Shown here: one piece after another, positions 8,801-17,440 of the stretch
Layout: every line of letters begins with the position of its first letter
Position numbering within the stretch: the stretch's first letter is position 1
Assembly (NCBI RefSeq): GCF_030817355.1
Contig: NZ_JAUSZH010000001.1
Location: 5,270,501 to 5,334,500, forward strand
Reading direction: 5' to 3'
Length of the DNA stretch: 64,000 nucleotides
Origin: Streptomyces sp. V1I1
Lineage (GTDB): Bacteria > Actinomycetota > Actinomycetes > Streptomycetales > Streptomycetaceae
The notes under the pieces: model-generated
The model's database searches: none
Seen by the model: only the letters and a program-made list of their open reading frames with translations
Told to the model about the DNA's origin: nothing
Translations under genes and position numbers: made by a program

Positions 8801-9213
8801 GACGCGCTCCTCTCGGTGATGGTCTTGCGGTTCTTGCCGTCCCGCTCGGCGGCGATGACGCGGGCCTGCTCGTCTTCGTCGACGTCGGCGAGGTGGGCGA
8901 GGACTTCGGAAACGTCGTGGTTGCTTGGGTCGAACGGCTCGTCGTCGCTCGGCTCCTGCTCGCGCTCCTCGGTGGGCTCGCGCTCGTCGAGCTCCTCGAC
9001 GACGTAGCCCTGCGAGCGGAAGTAGGCGACCTTGCGGAGGTTCGCGTCCTGCGCGATCTCCTCGCGCTCCGCCCGCTCCTTACGTCCCAGCTCCTTGCCC
9101 TCAGGCAGGTCCGGGAGGACAGGCGCCTCAATCTCGGCGACGCCGTCAGTGAAGTTGACCCCGGCGGAAACGCCAGTGAACCCGATGACGGGCGTGCTGA
9201 TGCGGTACCTCAT
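8797..9213 (-). CDS. Hypothetical acidic head-region protein
   Basis: This 138-residue protein starts MRYRISTPVIGFTGVSAG at ATG 9213, 15 bp after the capsid gene. The N-terminal part is beta-like, the middle is strongly charged (GRKERAEREEIAQD), and the C-terminus carries a compact helical motif, VLAHLADVDEDEQARVIAAE. That last motif recurs at the ends of phage head accessory proteins in actinophages and may mediate binding. The function is unknown. A longer open frame continuing upstream is a shadow of the capsid gene. Confidence 0.6.
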   Translation of the reverse strand: MRYRISTPVIGFTGVSAGVNFTDGVAEIEAPVLPDLPEGKELGRKERAEREEIAQDANLRKVAYFRSQGYVVEELDEREPTEEREQEPSDDEPFDPSNHDVSEVLAHLADVDEDEQARVIAAERDGKNRKTITERSAS

Positions 9214-9227
9214 GCTGCTCACTCCCC

Positions 9228-10232
9228 TCAGACCACGTCGATGCCACGGAGGACGCCCGCAGCCTTGGTGTTCTTCACGACCATCGCCGCCGGGCCCATT
9301 TCGATCTCGCCGGTCTTGACCGCGCCCGCGGTGCTGAAGTCGGGCAGCCACGTCTGAACCAGCGGGTTGCCCGCGGCCGATGCGGCGTGGACGGAGTCCA
9401 GACCGAAGGTGATCGCGTACAGGTCCGTGCTGGAGCTGGAAACCGGGATGATCGGCGCGGAGCCGTCGAGGCGGTCGCCGATGTCGACGAGGGTCCAGTC
9501 GCCGTACCGCATGATCGTGCGACCCAGGTCGTCCTTGGCCTCGGTGTAGATCCCAGCCCACCGGGCCAGCGCCTTGAAGCGGGTGATGCTCTTGGTGTTG
9601 CCCAGGATGGCCTTCTGGCCGGGCGGCAGAGCACCGATGGTGCCCGCGTCGCCGCCACCGGTGTGGGACGGGACGATGCTCGACAGCCACTCGTCGACCT
9701 CGTCCAGACGGGCCATGGCGAGCGGCTGCGTGATGACAGTCGCCGCGGTCCAGTCCGCGACTACGGCGGTCTTCTCCGTGGTCGTACCGGTGAGGATCTT
9801 CGACAGGCCATCGAAGCCGTTCGCGTCCACAGCGGTGTCGCCGAGGATCAGCTCCTGCGCGAAGCGGATCGGGATCGACGTCTGGAGCTGCTGGAGCTGG
9901 AACGTGACCTCGTTGGTGGCCGCCTGCCCCAGGTTCTTCAGGACACGGTCGAGGGTGAAGCTGCCACCCATCGGCTTGAGGTTCACCGATGCCTGCGCGC
10001 GCGCTGCCTGGCCGGGCGTGTACTCGGTGTTGATCGCGCGGAAGCCGGCGGGCGCGGCGGAGGTGAGCCGCGTGTAGGCGTAGGTGAGGCTGCCGCCGTT
10101 GGTGCCCGGGGTAACGGTGTCGTCGAACACCATCTGGTCGACCAGCCATGAGCTGCGGCGCAGGTTGTCGATCACGGCGTAGTCAACGTCATTCGCGGCG
10201 TTGACCTGCGCCTGGGCGAGGGTGATGGGCAT
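9228..10232 (-). CDS. Major capsid protein (HK97-like fold)
   Basis: This 334-residue protein (MPITLAQAQVNAANDVDYAV…) follows the scaffold gene. It has the length and motif order of HK97-like major capsid proteins: an N-arm with NLRRSSWLVDQMVF, an E-loop region GFRAINTEYTPGQAA, and a spine helix region near TFQLQQLQTSIPIRF. The C-terminal A-domain-like segment reads LYAITFGLDSVHAASAAG. There is no obvious maturation protease gene beside it, consistent with the separate scaffold gene. Confidence 0.9.
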   Translation of the reverse strand: MPITLAQAQVNAANDVDYAVIDNLRRSSWLVDQMVFDDTVTPGTNGGSLTYAYTRLTSAAPAGFRAINTEYTPGQAARAQASVNLKPMGGSFTLDRVLKNLGQAATNEVTFQLQQLQTSIPIRFAQELILGDTAVDANGFDGLSKILTGTTTEKTAVVADWTAATVITQPLAMARLDEVDEWLSSIVPSHTGGGDAGTIGALPPGQKAILGNTKSITRFKALARWAGIYTEAKDDLGRTIMRYGDWTLVDIGDRLDGSAPIIPVSSSSTDLYAITFGLDSVHAASAAGNPLVQTWLPDFSTAGAVKTGEIEMGPAAMVVKNTKAAGVLRGIDVV

Positions 10233-10248
10233 GGGTTGCTCCTAGGTG

Positions 10249-11019
10249 TCAGCCGCCGCCGAGGGCAGCGGCTACGGCAGATCCGAGAGAGGTGGGGCGG
10301 CCTGTTGTCCCGGGTCCACCGGGGAATTCGCCCCCGCCCCGCCTCGGCGCCTGGCCTGTGCGGAGCTGTGCGTTTGCCTCGACGGCCGCCTTGATCGCGG
10401 TGTCGAGCTTGTCTGCGAAGTCGTCTGCTGTGGGGTCCAGCCCCTTCACCGACTCCAGGAACGACCGACTGTCCAGCAGCGCGGCCGCGTTCGCTTCGTG
10501 CTTGCCCGCAGCCTTGTAGGCAGCGAGCTCGATCGCCTGCGTACGCGCGGACTCCGCGAGTGCGGCGAGGCGCGTATCTTTCTCCCCGAGTTCGGCGGCG
10601 AGCTTGGCCGGGTCGGGAGTCTCGTCGGGCTTGAGAAGTCCGAGGTCTTTGAGGAGCTGCTCGCGGGCTTCCGTCGCGGCGTTCTCCTTGGCGACGGTGC
10701 GCGCCTTCCCCGCCTCGGCGCGCGCGTCCGTGATGACCTTCGCGACGGGTGCGGGGAGGGATTCGACCTTGCCGTCCCATTGGAAGCTTGCCCACGGGTC
10801 GGCCGCAGGCGCAGGGGCCGGCGGTGTCGGAGCGGGCGGTGTCGGAGCGGGCGGGGCGGGGTTACCGGCGGGCGGCGCGGGCGGGTTGCCACCGGACCCG
10901 GCGCCGCCCTCGCCGCTGCCACCCGCGATGGCGTAGATCAGCGAGCCGTTGCGGCGACGGCCAAGAACCGTCCCCGCGGCGTGCATGGCGAGCGGGTGGC
11001 GGAAAGGGAGCGTGTGCAT
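10249..11019 (-). CDS. Capsid scaffolding protein
   Basis: This 256-residue protein has a basic N-terminus (MHTLPFRHPLAMHAAG…), a Pro/Ala-rich linker (about residues 45-75), and a long charged helical region (VAKVITDARAEAGKARTV… to about residue 210). It ends in a Gly-rich tail. This composition and its place directly before the capsid gene are typical of phage scaffolds. The protein would assemble with capsid subunits in the procapsid and then leave. Confidence 0.83.
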   Translation of the reverse strand: MHTLPFRHPLAMHAAGTVLGRRRNGSLIYAIAGGSGEGGAGSGGNPPAPPAGNPAPPAPTPPAPTPPAPAPAADPWASFQWDGKVESLPAPVAKVITDARAEAGKARTVAKENAATEAREQLLKDLGLLKPDETPDPAKLAAELGEKDTRLAALAESARTQAIELAAYKAAGKHEANAAALLDSRSFLESVKGLDPTADDFADKLDTAIKAAVEANAQLRTGQAPRRGGGEFPGGPGTTGRPTSLGSAVAAALGGG

Positions 11020-11061
11020 GTGCCCTCCAGGGGCGCATCAGGCCCGCGCCTGGCGGGCGTT

Positions 11062-12201
11062 CTACCGTGCGGAGCCGATCTGCTCGCGCTGCGGTTTCCT
11101 GCGGATGTGCTCGTGTGCCGCGACGTGCTCGCGCGCTGCCTTCTGCCACGCGCGGACCTTCGCCCCGGCCGCACGTCGGGCCTGCTCGTCGATGGCGACC
11201 GACTGGCGGCGCTTCCACGCGCGGATGTGACGCTCGATCTCCCGCTGCCGCTGGGTGTCCTCGTACGTCGTGCCGGGCGTCGCATGGTGCGGCGGCCGCG
11301 TGGTCACGCCTGGGAGGTACGCGGACAGCGAGTGTCGACAATTTGGATGGAACAACCCCTGCGCGCGCGCCTCCACCAGTGAGCCCGCGACGTGCACCGC
11401 GACCGTGCGGGTCGGCTCGAACAGCCCGGACGGCTGGATCGTGTGCTCAGCCCGGATGGTGCGCGGGCCCGACTCGCTGCCGAGGGTGAGGATTTCGCCC
11501 TCCCACGGGCGGCAGAGCGGGCACTCCAGGGGCGCATCGGAGACGATGACCAGGCCGACGCGGATCTCCGCGAGGGCATCAATATGCCCTTCGATCGCAG
11601 CGCGTGCGGTGACGGACCGGACGGCCATCTCCGCGTACGCCGCGAGCTCCCAAGACCGGCCGGCCGAGTCGACGAAGCCGGTCACCCCGCGCTGCGCGAA
11701 CTGATCCAGCGCCCTTTGGGACGCCTGCCTGCGGGTGAGGGAGCCGAGGAGCGTGGATGTCGAAGCACGGGTCACGATCGACCGGTACACGTCGAGCACA
11801 GCGCGCGTGATGCGCACGTACAGCGGCCGCGTATCGCTCGCGTACGACGCTGCGAGCCGGTCCACCGCAGCCGCGTTCGGGAGGACGCGGCGCGCCTGGA
11901 GCTCACGGCCAATGTCCAGCCCGCCGAGCTCTGCCACAGCAGCCTGTCGGCCGCGCCCGTACGCCTCAGCGAGCGCCCGGGCTACGGCCCCGTTGGCGTC
12001 GGTCTGGAGCGCGTCGGTGATTGCCTCGATGGCCTGCCGCAGGTCGCCGATACTGCCGAGCTTGATCTCAGCCCAGCGCGGCGAGTCGATTCCCTCGGCG
12101 AGCGCTGCCCGCAGCTTGTCGAAGATCGCAAGCTCTGCGTCCTCGTACAGCAGCGTGATCGCGGCAGCGAGGTCTTCAGCGAGGGTCGGGGAGACGGGCA
12201 T
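11062..12201 (-). CDS. MuF-like minor capsid / head morphogenesis protein
   Basis: This 379-residue, largely helical protein starts at ATG 12201, sharing a base with the portal stop region. In the C-terminal half it carries a Cys/His cluster, ECPLCRPWEGEIL, followed by AEHTIQ and GLFHPNCRHSLSAYLPG. This is the conserved metal-binding pattern of Phage_min_cap2/MuF-type head proteins. A few copies of such proteins enter the procapsid with the portal. The final 60 residues are basic and probably contact DNA. Confidence 0.85.
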   Translation of the reverse strand: MPVSPTLAEDLAAAITLLYEDAELAIFDKLRAALAEGIDSPRWAEIKLGSIGDLRQAIEAITDALQTDANGAVARALAEAYGRGRQAAVAELGGLDIGRELQARRVLPNAAAVDRLAASYASDTRPLYVRITRAVLDVYRSIVTRASTSTLLGSLTRRQASQRALDQFAQRGVTGFVDSAGRSWELAAYAEMAVRSVTARAAIEGHIDALAEIRVGLVIVSDAPLECPLCRPWEGEILTLGSESGPRTIRAEHTIQPSGLFEPTRTVAVHVAGSLVEARAQGLFHPNCRHSLSAYLPGVTTRPPHHATPGTTYEDTQRQREIERHIRAWKRRQSVAIDEQARRAAGAKVRAWQKAAREHVAAHEHIRRKPQREQIGSAR

Positions 12202-13742
12202 CAGTCCGCCTCCCCACCACCCTCACCGAACCCCGGTGCCCCGGGTCCTTCGGCGCCGGTCATCGCCGGATCGTTGACCAGCGCCCCGGTCTCCTTGAGG
12301 ATCCGGTCCGTCTCTTCCTTGACCGCGGCGTCTTCCCACTCCGGATGTACGTAGCGGACCTTCATCTCTGTGGACATCGCCTGCGCGCGGGAGAAGAGCT
12401 CCACTGTGGTGGCCTTCGTCTGCGCGTCCTCGGAGACCGAGTCGGCCAACTCGATCTGAGGCCGCTCCGCCGCCACGCTGGAGAACCCCAAGCGCTTGTC
12501 CAGCTGGAGCACAACGTCTGCCAGGTCGCCAAGGCCGGGCAGCCAGTAGCCGCCCTTCTGGTCGCTGGTGAGCAGCGAACTCCGCTCCTGCGACACAACT
12601 TCGGTCGCGGTGATGGCCGTTGAGTCGCCGAGGCCGAACGACTGCGCGGCGTAGCCCGCGGATTCCACGGCCTTGCGGCTGAAGGACCGCCACGACTGCT
12701 CATGCTCGGCGACACGGATCGCGAACTGGACCAGGGTCAGGCCCTCGCCGCTGGTGGGCGAGGCGTTGATCTCGGAGTAGAGCTCCTGGTCTTCGTCGAA
12801 CGACGCGCCCTTGCCTGGCCCTTGGCTGGTCAGGAACCCGGAGGGGATGACGAGACGCGCCTTCGCGAGCCGGATGTCGCGCATCCACGACGTGTACGTC
12901 TCGTCCAGGCTCATGAACAGGTCGCGGATTCCGTCGTGCTGCCAGTCGCTGCGCCCAAGCATGCTGCCCCGAAACTTCCGATTGGGCCTCATGTTCGGAA
13001 TGTAGACGCAGGTCAGACCCTGCACGCCCGTGGTGATGGTGTCGCCGGGCCCGTCAGCGTCGAGCGACTCGGCAATGCCCTCAGTGTCGGGGCTCTCCGT
13101 GAGCGGCACCCGCATACCGAGGTTGATCAGGGTGCCCTCGTACAGGGCGTGCAGGATCTTCCCAGGCTCATGGCGTTCCAGGTGCCGCAGCACCGTGTTC
13201 CCGCTGCGCGCGACCTCCCGCCACAGCGTGATGCCAGTCATGACACCGAACTGCCAGTCGGGCAGGACCCCGTCGGCGTGCACGGCCGTGATGAGGGGCC
13301 GCTTCGCCAGGTCCTGGTTCCAGGTGGCGCGCAGGGCGACGCCGCCGAGTGCTGCGGATACCTCGGCTGCCTCACGGAGCGTCGAGTCGAGCCCGCCCGC
13401 TTCGGCGATCTGTGCCCACCGGTCCTGCGCCGTGTCGTTCTCGAACGTCCATGTGGGCGCCTCGGCGAACAGCAGCGCCGCACTCTTGGCGGCGATGTCG
13501 GCCGGCAGTGGGACGTGCAGGCGGTTGTCTCGGCGTCCGACTGGCCGGGGGCGTTCCCAGAATCGCCAGGGGCGGCCGTTGCCGTCACGCTCGTTGTTGC
13601 CGTTGTCGTAGCCCTGCAACGAGTACACCTTGCGCAGCTTGGTCTTGTCGCCGGCGTACCAGGCGTCATCGATGCGCATGTCCGCGAGCTGTGCCGCGTA
13701 CTGCTGAGGGGGCCATGCGGTGTTGTTCTCAGGCAGGGGCAT
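12201..13742 (-). CDS. Portal protein
   Basis: This 513-residue protein (MPLPENNTAWPPQQYAAQLA…) matches SPP1-gp6-like portals in length and order. It contains YDNGNNERDGNGRPWRFWER near the N-terminus, LHVPLPADIAAKSAALLFAE, and a later TAITATEVVSQERSSLLTSDQ helix typical of the portal stem and wing. The portal ring would form the DNA entry vertex and bind terminase. Its start overlaps the preceding small gene by 14 bp. Confidence 0.9.
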   Translation of the reverse strand: MPLPENNTAWPPQQYAAQLADMRIDDAWYAGDKTKLRKVYSLQGYDNGNNERDGNGRPWRFWERPRPVGRRDNRLHVPLPADIAAKSAALLFAEAPTWTFENDTAQDRWAQIAEAGGLDSTLREAAEVSAALGGVALRATWNQDLAKRPLITAVHADGVLPDWQFGVMTGITLWREVARSGNTVLRHLERHEPGKILHALYEGTLINLGMRVPLTESPDTEGIAESLDADGPGDTITTGVQGLTCVYIPNMRPNRKFRGSMLGRSDWQHDGIRDLFMSLDETYTSWMRDIRLAKARLVIPSGFLTSQGPGKGASFDEDQELYSEINASPTSGEGLTLVQFAIRVAEHEQSWRSFSRKAVESAGYAAQSFGLGDSTAITATEVVSQERSSLLTSDQKGGYWLPGLGDLADVVLQLDKRLGFSSVAAERPQIELADSVSEDAQTKATTVELFSRAQAMSTEMKVRYVHPEWEDAAVKEETDRILKETGALVNDPAMTGAEGPGAPGFGEGGGEAD

Positions 13743-13932
13743 CGGGCGCGTCCTCCTGCCTGGCGTTCTCGATCTCGTCGGCCATGGCGCGCAGGAAGCC
13801 GGGGAGGTCGAGGGGCTCGGCCCGCGCCTCGGTGCCGGTGACGTTGATGTCGAACTCGATCTCGCCTGCCTTGAACATGTCGCCAGAGGTCCCGACGCGC
13901 ATGAACACGGGCACGGTCGCCTTTGCGGGCAT
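13729..13932 (-). CDS. Small hypothetical protein between terminase and portal
   Basis: This 67-residue protein begins MPAKATVPVFMRVGTSGDMF at ATG 13932, overlapping the large terminase stop as TAATG. The first half is beta-like and the second acidic and helical (LPGFLRAMADEIENARQ). The reading overlaps the portal start by 14 bp. No function is recognised; position suggests a late structural or packaging accessory. Confidence 0.6.
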   Translation of the reverse strand: MPAKATVPVFMRVGTSGDMFKAGEIEFDINVTGTEARAEPLDLPGFLRAMADEIENARQEDAPDAPA

Positions 13933-15218
13933 TACGCGGCCTCCTCGTAGTCGATCAGGCCGCGCCACTCGTGCGCGGTGGAATGCAGGGCATAGCGCAG
14001 GGCGTCCGCGGAGTGGTCCTCGAGCTTCAGCGGCTTGTCCTCGCCTCGCTCAGCGGCCTTCTCATCCCATGCGTAGCCGGGGAGTTCACCGAGCAGGCCC
14101 TCACAGGAGCGGTGGATACGCAGCAGCCCGGAGCCCAGGGCGACACCGACGGAGCGGATCCCGTCGAGGACGTCGTTGACCGCTGGGGCGATGTTCGGCA
14201 CCTTTTCGCTCCACAATTGGTTCATGAAGCTCGCCGCGGAGGGGTCCACGAAGATCCAGGCGGGTTGCACGCCGCGCCCGTTCCCGATCTCGCCCGGCCG
14301 GCGGACGTTGGCCAGCCACTGGCGGACGTCTGCGGAGTACTGCGCGTCAGTCTGCTGCCGGAACGAGCGCACCGAGTCGTACCGGTACTCGGACACGGCG
14401 TACAGGTGATCGTCCTCGCCATGCCCGATCAGCACTGCCGAGAACGGGTTCACGGTGCCGTAGTCGATGCCGACCGCGGTCCAGCGCCTCATGTACGGCA
14501 GCAGGTCCACGACGTGCCGGTCCTCGTCGAACATGTCGTAGACAGCACCGCTCGCCAAGCACCACTCGCCGAGGATGAACCTGCGGTACCAGAGCCCCGT
14601 GTACTGCCTTTTCAGCCGGGCGACCATCTTCGGGTCAAGGCTCGGGTTGTCGTCGAGGGTGAAGTGCCAGTGATGCAGGCCCACCTCAGCGCCGCGCAGC
14701 ACGAAATCCTTACGCAGCCAATGGAACGGCCCATCCGGGTTGGTCGTGGCCAGCAGCCTCGACTTGTCGCCGACGCGGAGCCGGGACAGCAGCATCATCC
14801 AAAACGCGTGCGGCACGAGCGTCGCCTCATCCACGTAGGCGAGAGCGATCGTCGCACCGCGGATCCGGCCCTCAGCGCGGGCATCGGACGCGCCCACGAG
14901 GTGCACCGTGCGGCCGAGGATGACGGCCGTCGTTGAGCCGGTGGTGTGCTTGACGTGCTTGGCCAGGGGGCCGAACAGGTGCGTCGACTGCAACGGGTCA
15001 AGGAGGTTCCGCTCGATGGTCTGGAGCGTCCTGCCCACGATGACGATCAGCCCATGATCGGGTGCTACCGCGACGCGCAGCAGGAACGCCAGCAGGCTGG
15101 CGATGGTCTTGCCGCTGGACACTGCCCCCGACCACAGCGCTATCGGCGCATCCTGCGACTCGACGATCGAGCGGATCTGCGCCGGGGACAGGGGCAGGGG
15201 GACGTCACGGAGCATCAC
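13932..15218 (-). CDS. Terminase large subunit
   Basis: This 428-residue packaging motor has a Walker A motif GAVSSGKT at about residues 31-38 and a Walker B motif ALAYVDEAT near residue 130. The C-terminal RNase-H-like nuclease has acidic residues in AVGIDYGTVNPF, IFVDPSAASF and DHSADALRYAL. It would translocate DNA into the procapsid and cut concatemers. The start at ATG 15218 overlaps the small terminase gene by 14 bp. Confidence 0.95.
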   Translation of the reverse strand: MMLRDVPLPLSPAQIRSIVESQDAPIALWSGAVSSGKTIASLLAFLLRVAVAPDHGLIVIVGRTLQTIERNLLDPLQSTHLFGPLAKHVKHTTGSTTAVILGRTVHLVGASDARAEGRIRGATIALAYVDEATLVPHAFWMMLLSRLRVGDKSRLLATTNPDGPFHWLRKDFVLRGAEVGLHHWHFTLDDNPSLDPKMVARLKRQYTGLWYRRFILGEWCLASGAVYDMFDEDRHVVDLLPYMRRWTAVGIDYGTVNPFSAVLIGHGEDDHLYAVSEYRYDSVRSFRQQTDAQYSADVRQWLANVRRPGEIGNGRGVQPAWIFVDPSAASFMNQLWSEKVPNIAPAVNDVLDGIRSVGVALGSGLLRIHRSCEGLLGELPGYAWDEKAAERGEDKPLKLEDHSADALRYALHSTAHEWRGLIDYEEAA

Positions 15219-15729
15219 CCGCCCCCTCGTTCATGGCGTCGTACGCCGCGGTGAGGCCAACGGCGAGCCGGCCGAGCATGCTCGTGGCGTCGTCGACTCC
15301 GTTGTTCGTGTCGAGGGCTTCGAGACGCGCCGCTGCTGTCGTCGCGGTGCTGATGCCGGTGATCAACGCCTTACGGTCCTGCGCGGGGAGTCGGTTCGTC
15401 TCGTAGCGCACGGGTGCGCCCATGGACACTTCGACAAGGTCGTACGTGTCGTCCTTGAGGTACGTGAGGTCGTCCTCGGCGACGTCGTACAAGCCGGAGA
15501 TGATGCCGGCGCGGCGTGCTTTGGAGTCGATGACGCGGGCCTGCGTGGCTACGGCGGTCATGGTGCGGTCGAAGTCGAGGCCGAGCTCTTCGGCGAGGAC
15601 GCTGATGGTGCGCGGGCTGCGCTTGAGCTCTCTCGCGATGGCGTTGCGGCCTTTGCCTTCGGCGTGCAGTCGGCGGACGTCGGCGCGGGTCTTGTCGGTG
15701 ACGGGGTTGGTGTGCTGGTTTGCCCCCAC
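15205..15729 (-). CDS. Terminase small subunit
   Basis: This 174-residue protein (MGANQHTNPVTDKTRADVRR…) has an N-terminal helix-turn-helix, RNAIARELKRSPRTISVLAEE (residues about 28-48), followed by a helical oligomerisation region. It precedes the large terminase in the standard order. It would recognise the packaging site on phage DNA, which probably lies in or near this gene or the adjacent 15.7-16.4 kb region. Confidence 0.85.
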   Translation of the reverse strand: MGANQHTNPVTDKTRADVRRLHAEGKGRNAIARELKRSPRTISVLAEELGLDFDRTMTAVATQARVIDSKARRAGIISGLYDVAEDDLTYLKDDTYDLVEVSMGAPVRYETNRLPAQDRKALITGISTATTAAARLEALDTNNGVDDATSMLGRLAVGLTAAYDAMNEGAGDAP

Positions 15730-15749
15730 GGGTCACCTCCGGGCATGAG

Positions 15750-15776
15750 GAAGCCCCGCGCAGTTGGCGGGGCTTC
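15750..15776 (-). terminator. 10-bp perfect hairpin after small membrane gene
   Basis: GAAGCCCCGC and GCGGGGCTTC pair perfectly around a 7-nt loop, just after the stop at 15780-15782 on the minus strand. It sits before the small terminase gene, so it may limit read-through into the late operon. Confidence 0.6.
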
Positions 15777-15779
15777 GGC

Positions 15780-16031
15780 TTACTGCTGGGGCGGGTACTG
15801 GCCCGGTGGCGGCTGGTGGCCGTACGGTCCGGGCGGTGGCCCGTACTGCTGCGGCGGGTAGGCCTGCGGCGGCGGCTGGTAGACCGGCACCTTCGTCACG
15901 GTCTTGCGTCCCATGGCTGCGGCGATTGGCCATCCGGTGATGGCCCACAGGCCGCAGGTGATGATCGATAGGAAGACGTGTAGTCCGTGGTTTGCGCCGC
16001 GGCGTTCGACGTAGCGCTGTGACTTGCCCAT
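15780..16031 (-). CDS. Small membrane protein with Pro/Gln/Tyr-rich tail
   Basis: This 83-residue protein begins MGKSQRYVERRGANHGLHVF at ATG 16031, with a GGGGGACC Shine-Dalgarno upstream. It has a basic N-terminus, one or two hydrophobic segments (HVFLSIITCGLWAITGWPIA), and a tail of Pro-Pro-Gln-Tyr repeats ending PPGQYPPQQ. Such tails are often extracellular or protein-binding, but the function is unknown. A longer upstream extension to 16109 lacks a ribosome site and is not chosen. Confidence 0.65.
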   Translation of the reverse strand: MGKSQRYVERRGANHGLHVFLSIITCGLWAITGWPIAAAMGRKTVTKVPVYQPPPQAYPPQQYGPPPGPYGHQPPPGQYPPQQ

Positions 16032-16393
16032 TGCCGGTCCCCCCTTGGAGCGGTGGGGGCCAGCGTTGCACGGGGGTGAGAGCGGCGTGAAGGGATCGGG
16101 GAGGTTCACCGTTTCCGGGCACGCCAGATCTGCGGCCCATGGTGAGGCACGATCGCTCGGATTGCAACTACAGACGTAGTGAAGCCCCGCCTGGGTGGAA
16201 GCAAGCGGGGCCCCGGGGGCGGCGACTCAGCGACCCGTATATCTCGGGACGCACCTACCAAGTGCGCGTGGGCCCTCACTGAGCCGTCGCCGGATCCGTC
16301 ACGGTACGCGCGGTGTTGGGGCGGGGGAAACCCCTGTGCATGGCGAAGCCCCTGCCGACGGGGGGACGAACGGCAGGGGCTCCAGGTTTCACG
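16032..16393. other. Intergenic region with hairpins upstream of late operon
   Basis: No supported gene is visible in this 362-bp stretch. It holds a GCCCCGC/GCGGGGC hairpin at 16184-16211 and an 11-bp perfect hairpin at 16347-16381. The late promoter or a packaging site may lie here, but no clear promoter boxes were identified. Confidence 0.5.
16347..16381 (-). terminator. 11-bp perfect hairpin after small acidic ORF
   Basis: AGCCCCTGCCG (16347-16357) and CGGCAGGGGCT (16371-16381) pair perfectly around a 13-nt loop. It lies just past the stop of the 33-codon frame at 16394, in terminator position for the minus strand. Confidence 0.65.
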
Positions 16394-16495
16394 CTACTCG
16401 CGGGCGCTGACAGCGTCGGCGTCTTCCGCTGTCACCAGCGCCGCGTTCCGGGCGTCGTCCTCGGCGTCGAGACGCGCCTCACCGGCCTGGTCCAT
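16394..16495 (-). CDS. Very small acidic ORF
   Basis: A 33-residue frame starting MDQAGEARLDAEDDARNA at ATG 16495, rich in Ala and Asp/Glu. It overlaps the end of the preceding microORF in another frame, consistent with coupling, and is followed by a hairpin terminator. No function is recognised, and it could be non-coding. Confidence 0.4.
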   Translation of the reverse strand: MDQAGEARLDAEDDARNAALVTAEDADAVSARE

Positions 16496-16571
16496 CTCGG
16501 TACAGCTCGGATGCGCTGATCACGTCGTCGATGCTCATGTCGTCGTAGTCCTCGCTCATGGTGGCCATCAT
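16479..16571 (-). CDS. Very small acidic ORF
   Basis: A 30-residue frame starting MMATMSEDYDDMSIDDVISA; ATG 16571 overlaps the stop of the preceding microORF. The peptide is strongly acidic. The three-step chain 16702 to 16394 suggests a coupled microORF group, but each is too short to be sure of. Confidence 0.4.
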   Translation of the reverse strand: MMATMSEDYDDMSIDDVISASELYRDGPGR

Positions 16572-16702
16572 CCCTTCTTCGGCGTGCCCGGGACGGGCTT
16601 CTTCTTGGTCGGGTAGTAGCCGCCGCGGGACGCTTGATACGTCGTCTCGTGTCCCTTCAGGCGCGGGTCGTCCTTCTCGATCTTCGGTCGCTTGAGTGCC
16701 AT
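16568..16702 (-). CDS. Small basic ORF
   Basis: A 44-residue Lys-rich peptide beginning MALKRPKIEKDDPRLKGHET and ending in a PTKKKPVPGTPKKG-type basic tail. The ATG at 16702 has GGAGACAGGA upstream as a Shine-Dalgarno candidate. It is followed with overlap by two acidic microORFs. The function is unknown; composition suggests nucleic-acid or protein binding. Confidence 0.55.
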   Translation of the reverse strand: MALKRPKIEKDDPRLKGHETTYQASRGGYYPTKKKPVPGTPKKG

Positions 16703-16733
16703 GCTGGCGGTCCTGTCTCCTGATGGGTGATGG

Positions 16734-16780
16734 GACCGGGGCGGTCGGGATGCCTGGCAGCGATCGGCCGCCCCGGGGTC
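16734..16780 (-). terminator. GC-rich hairpin after membrane/winged-helix gene
   Basis: GACCGGGGCGG and CCGCCCCGGGGTC can pair with a small bulge around a long loop, directly after the TAA stop at 16783-16781 on the minus strand. It is in terminator position for the 17.4-18.5 kb operon. Confidence 0.55.
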
Positions 16781-17440
16781 TTAGGCGCGCGGCACGTGGT
16801 GCCGGCGGTGCTGCTCCGTGGGGTCGGTGATCTTCACGCCCCACTCTTCGCGCTCCACCTGCGGACTGTTGTTGGTGTTGGCGTTGGCGTCATGACCTGC
16901 ACCAACAACACCAACAGGGCCCGGGGGAGGGGCAGGGGAGGGGAGCGGCGGGAGGTCATCGCGGTGGACGCCGGTGGTGTTGCCCACCCCACGCACCCGC
17001 ACGCCATCGCGCACGGGCACCCCGGCGGAGGCGAGCAGCGCGCGCACATCCGCAGGCGTCCACGCGCGTGCGGTCTCGGCCTCCAACTCGGTGCGCAGCG
17101 TGGACAGGTGGACGCCCTTGCGGTCGCCGACCAGCTCCCACACCAGCTCGATCACGTCGTCGGGATGCCACTCTTCGGGCTGCTCGTCGTCGTCCGGCTC
17201 GGCGTCGGCTTCGGGGGAGCGGCCGGCCTGGTGCGCGACGAACAGGCCGACGCCGAGGGCGATCCACATGAGCCAGCGGTGCACCGACAACGCGGTGACC
17301 GCGACCGAGCCGACCAGGCCGAGGAGGATCCAGCGGGCGACCGCCTCGGACCGCTCCCCCGGCCACAGTGCCGGGCCCACGCCGCGGGCGATACGCGCAC
17401 TCCCCCGCGCGATGTTCTCAACAGGCCGTGATGCGTTCAC
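16781..17440 (-). CDS. Membrane protein with cytoplasmic winged-helix-like domain
   Basis: This 219-residue protein is read from GTG 17440, overlapping the upstream gene's stop as GTGA. Residues about 30-70 form two hydrophobic segments (ARWILLGLVGSVAVTALS, LMWIALGVGLFVAH). After an acidic linker, residues about 85-160 look like a winged-helix domain: WHPDDVIELVWELVGDRKG, then WTPADVRALLASAGV. The tail is Pro-rich. It could be a membrane-tethered regulator or adapter. A longer frame extending to 17905 is an Arg-rich shadow. Confidence 0.65.
   Translation of the reverse strand: MNASRPVENIARGSARIARGVGPALWPGERSEAVARWILLGLVGSVAVTALSVHRWLMWIALGVGLFVAHQAGRSPEADAEPDDDEQPEEWHPDDVIELVWELVGDRKGVHLSTLRTELEAETARAWTPADVRALLASAGVPVRDGVRVRGVGNTTGVHRDDLPPLPSPAPPPGPVGVVGAGHDANANTNNSPQVEREEWGVKITDPTEQHRRHHVPRA

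Noticed and set aside
8797..10149. 450-codon leftward frame over the capsid gene
   Set aside because: Only the C-terminal 138 residues from ATG 9213 are a gene; the rest is an out-of-frame reading of the capsid gene.
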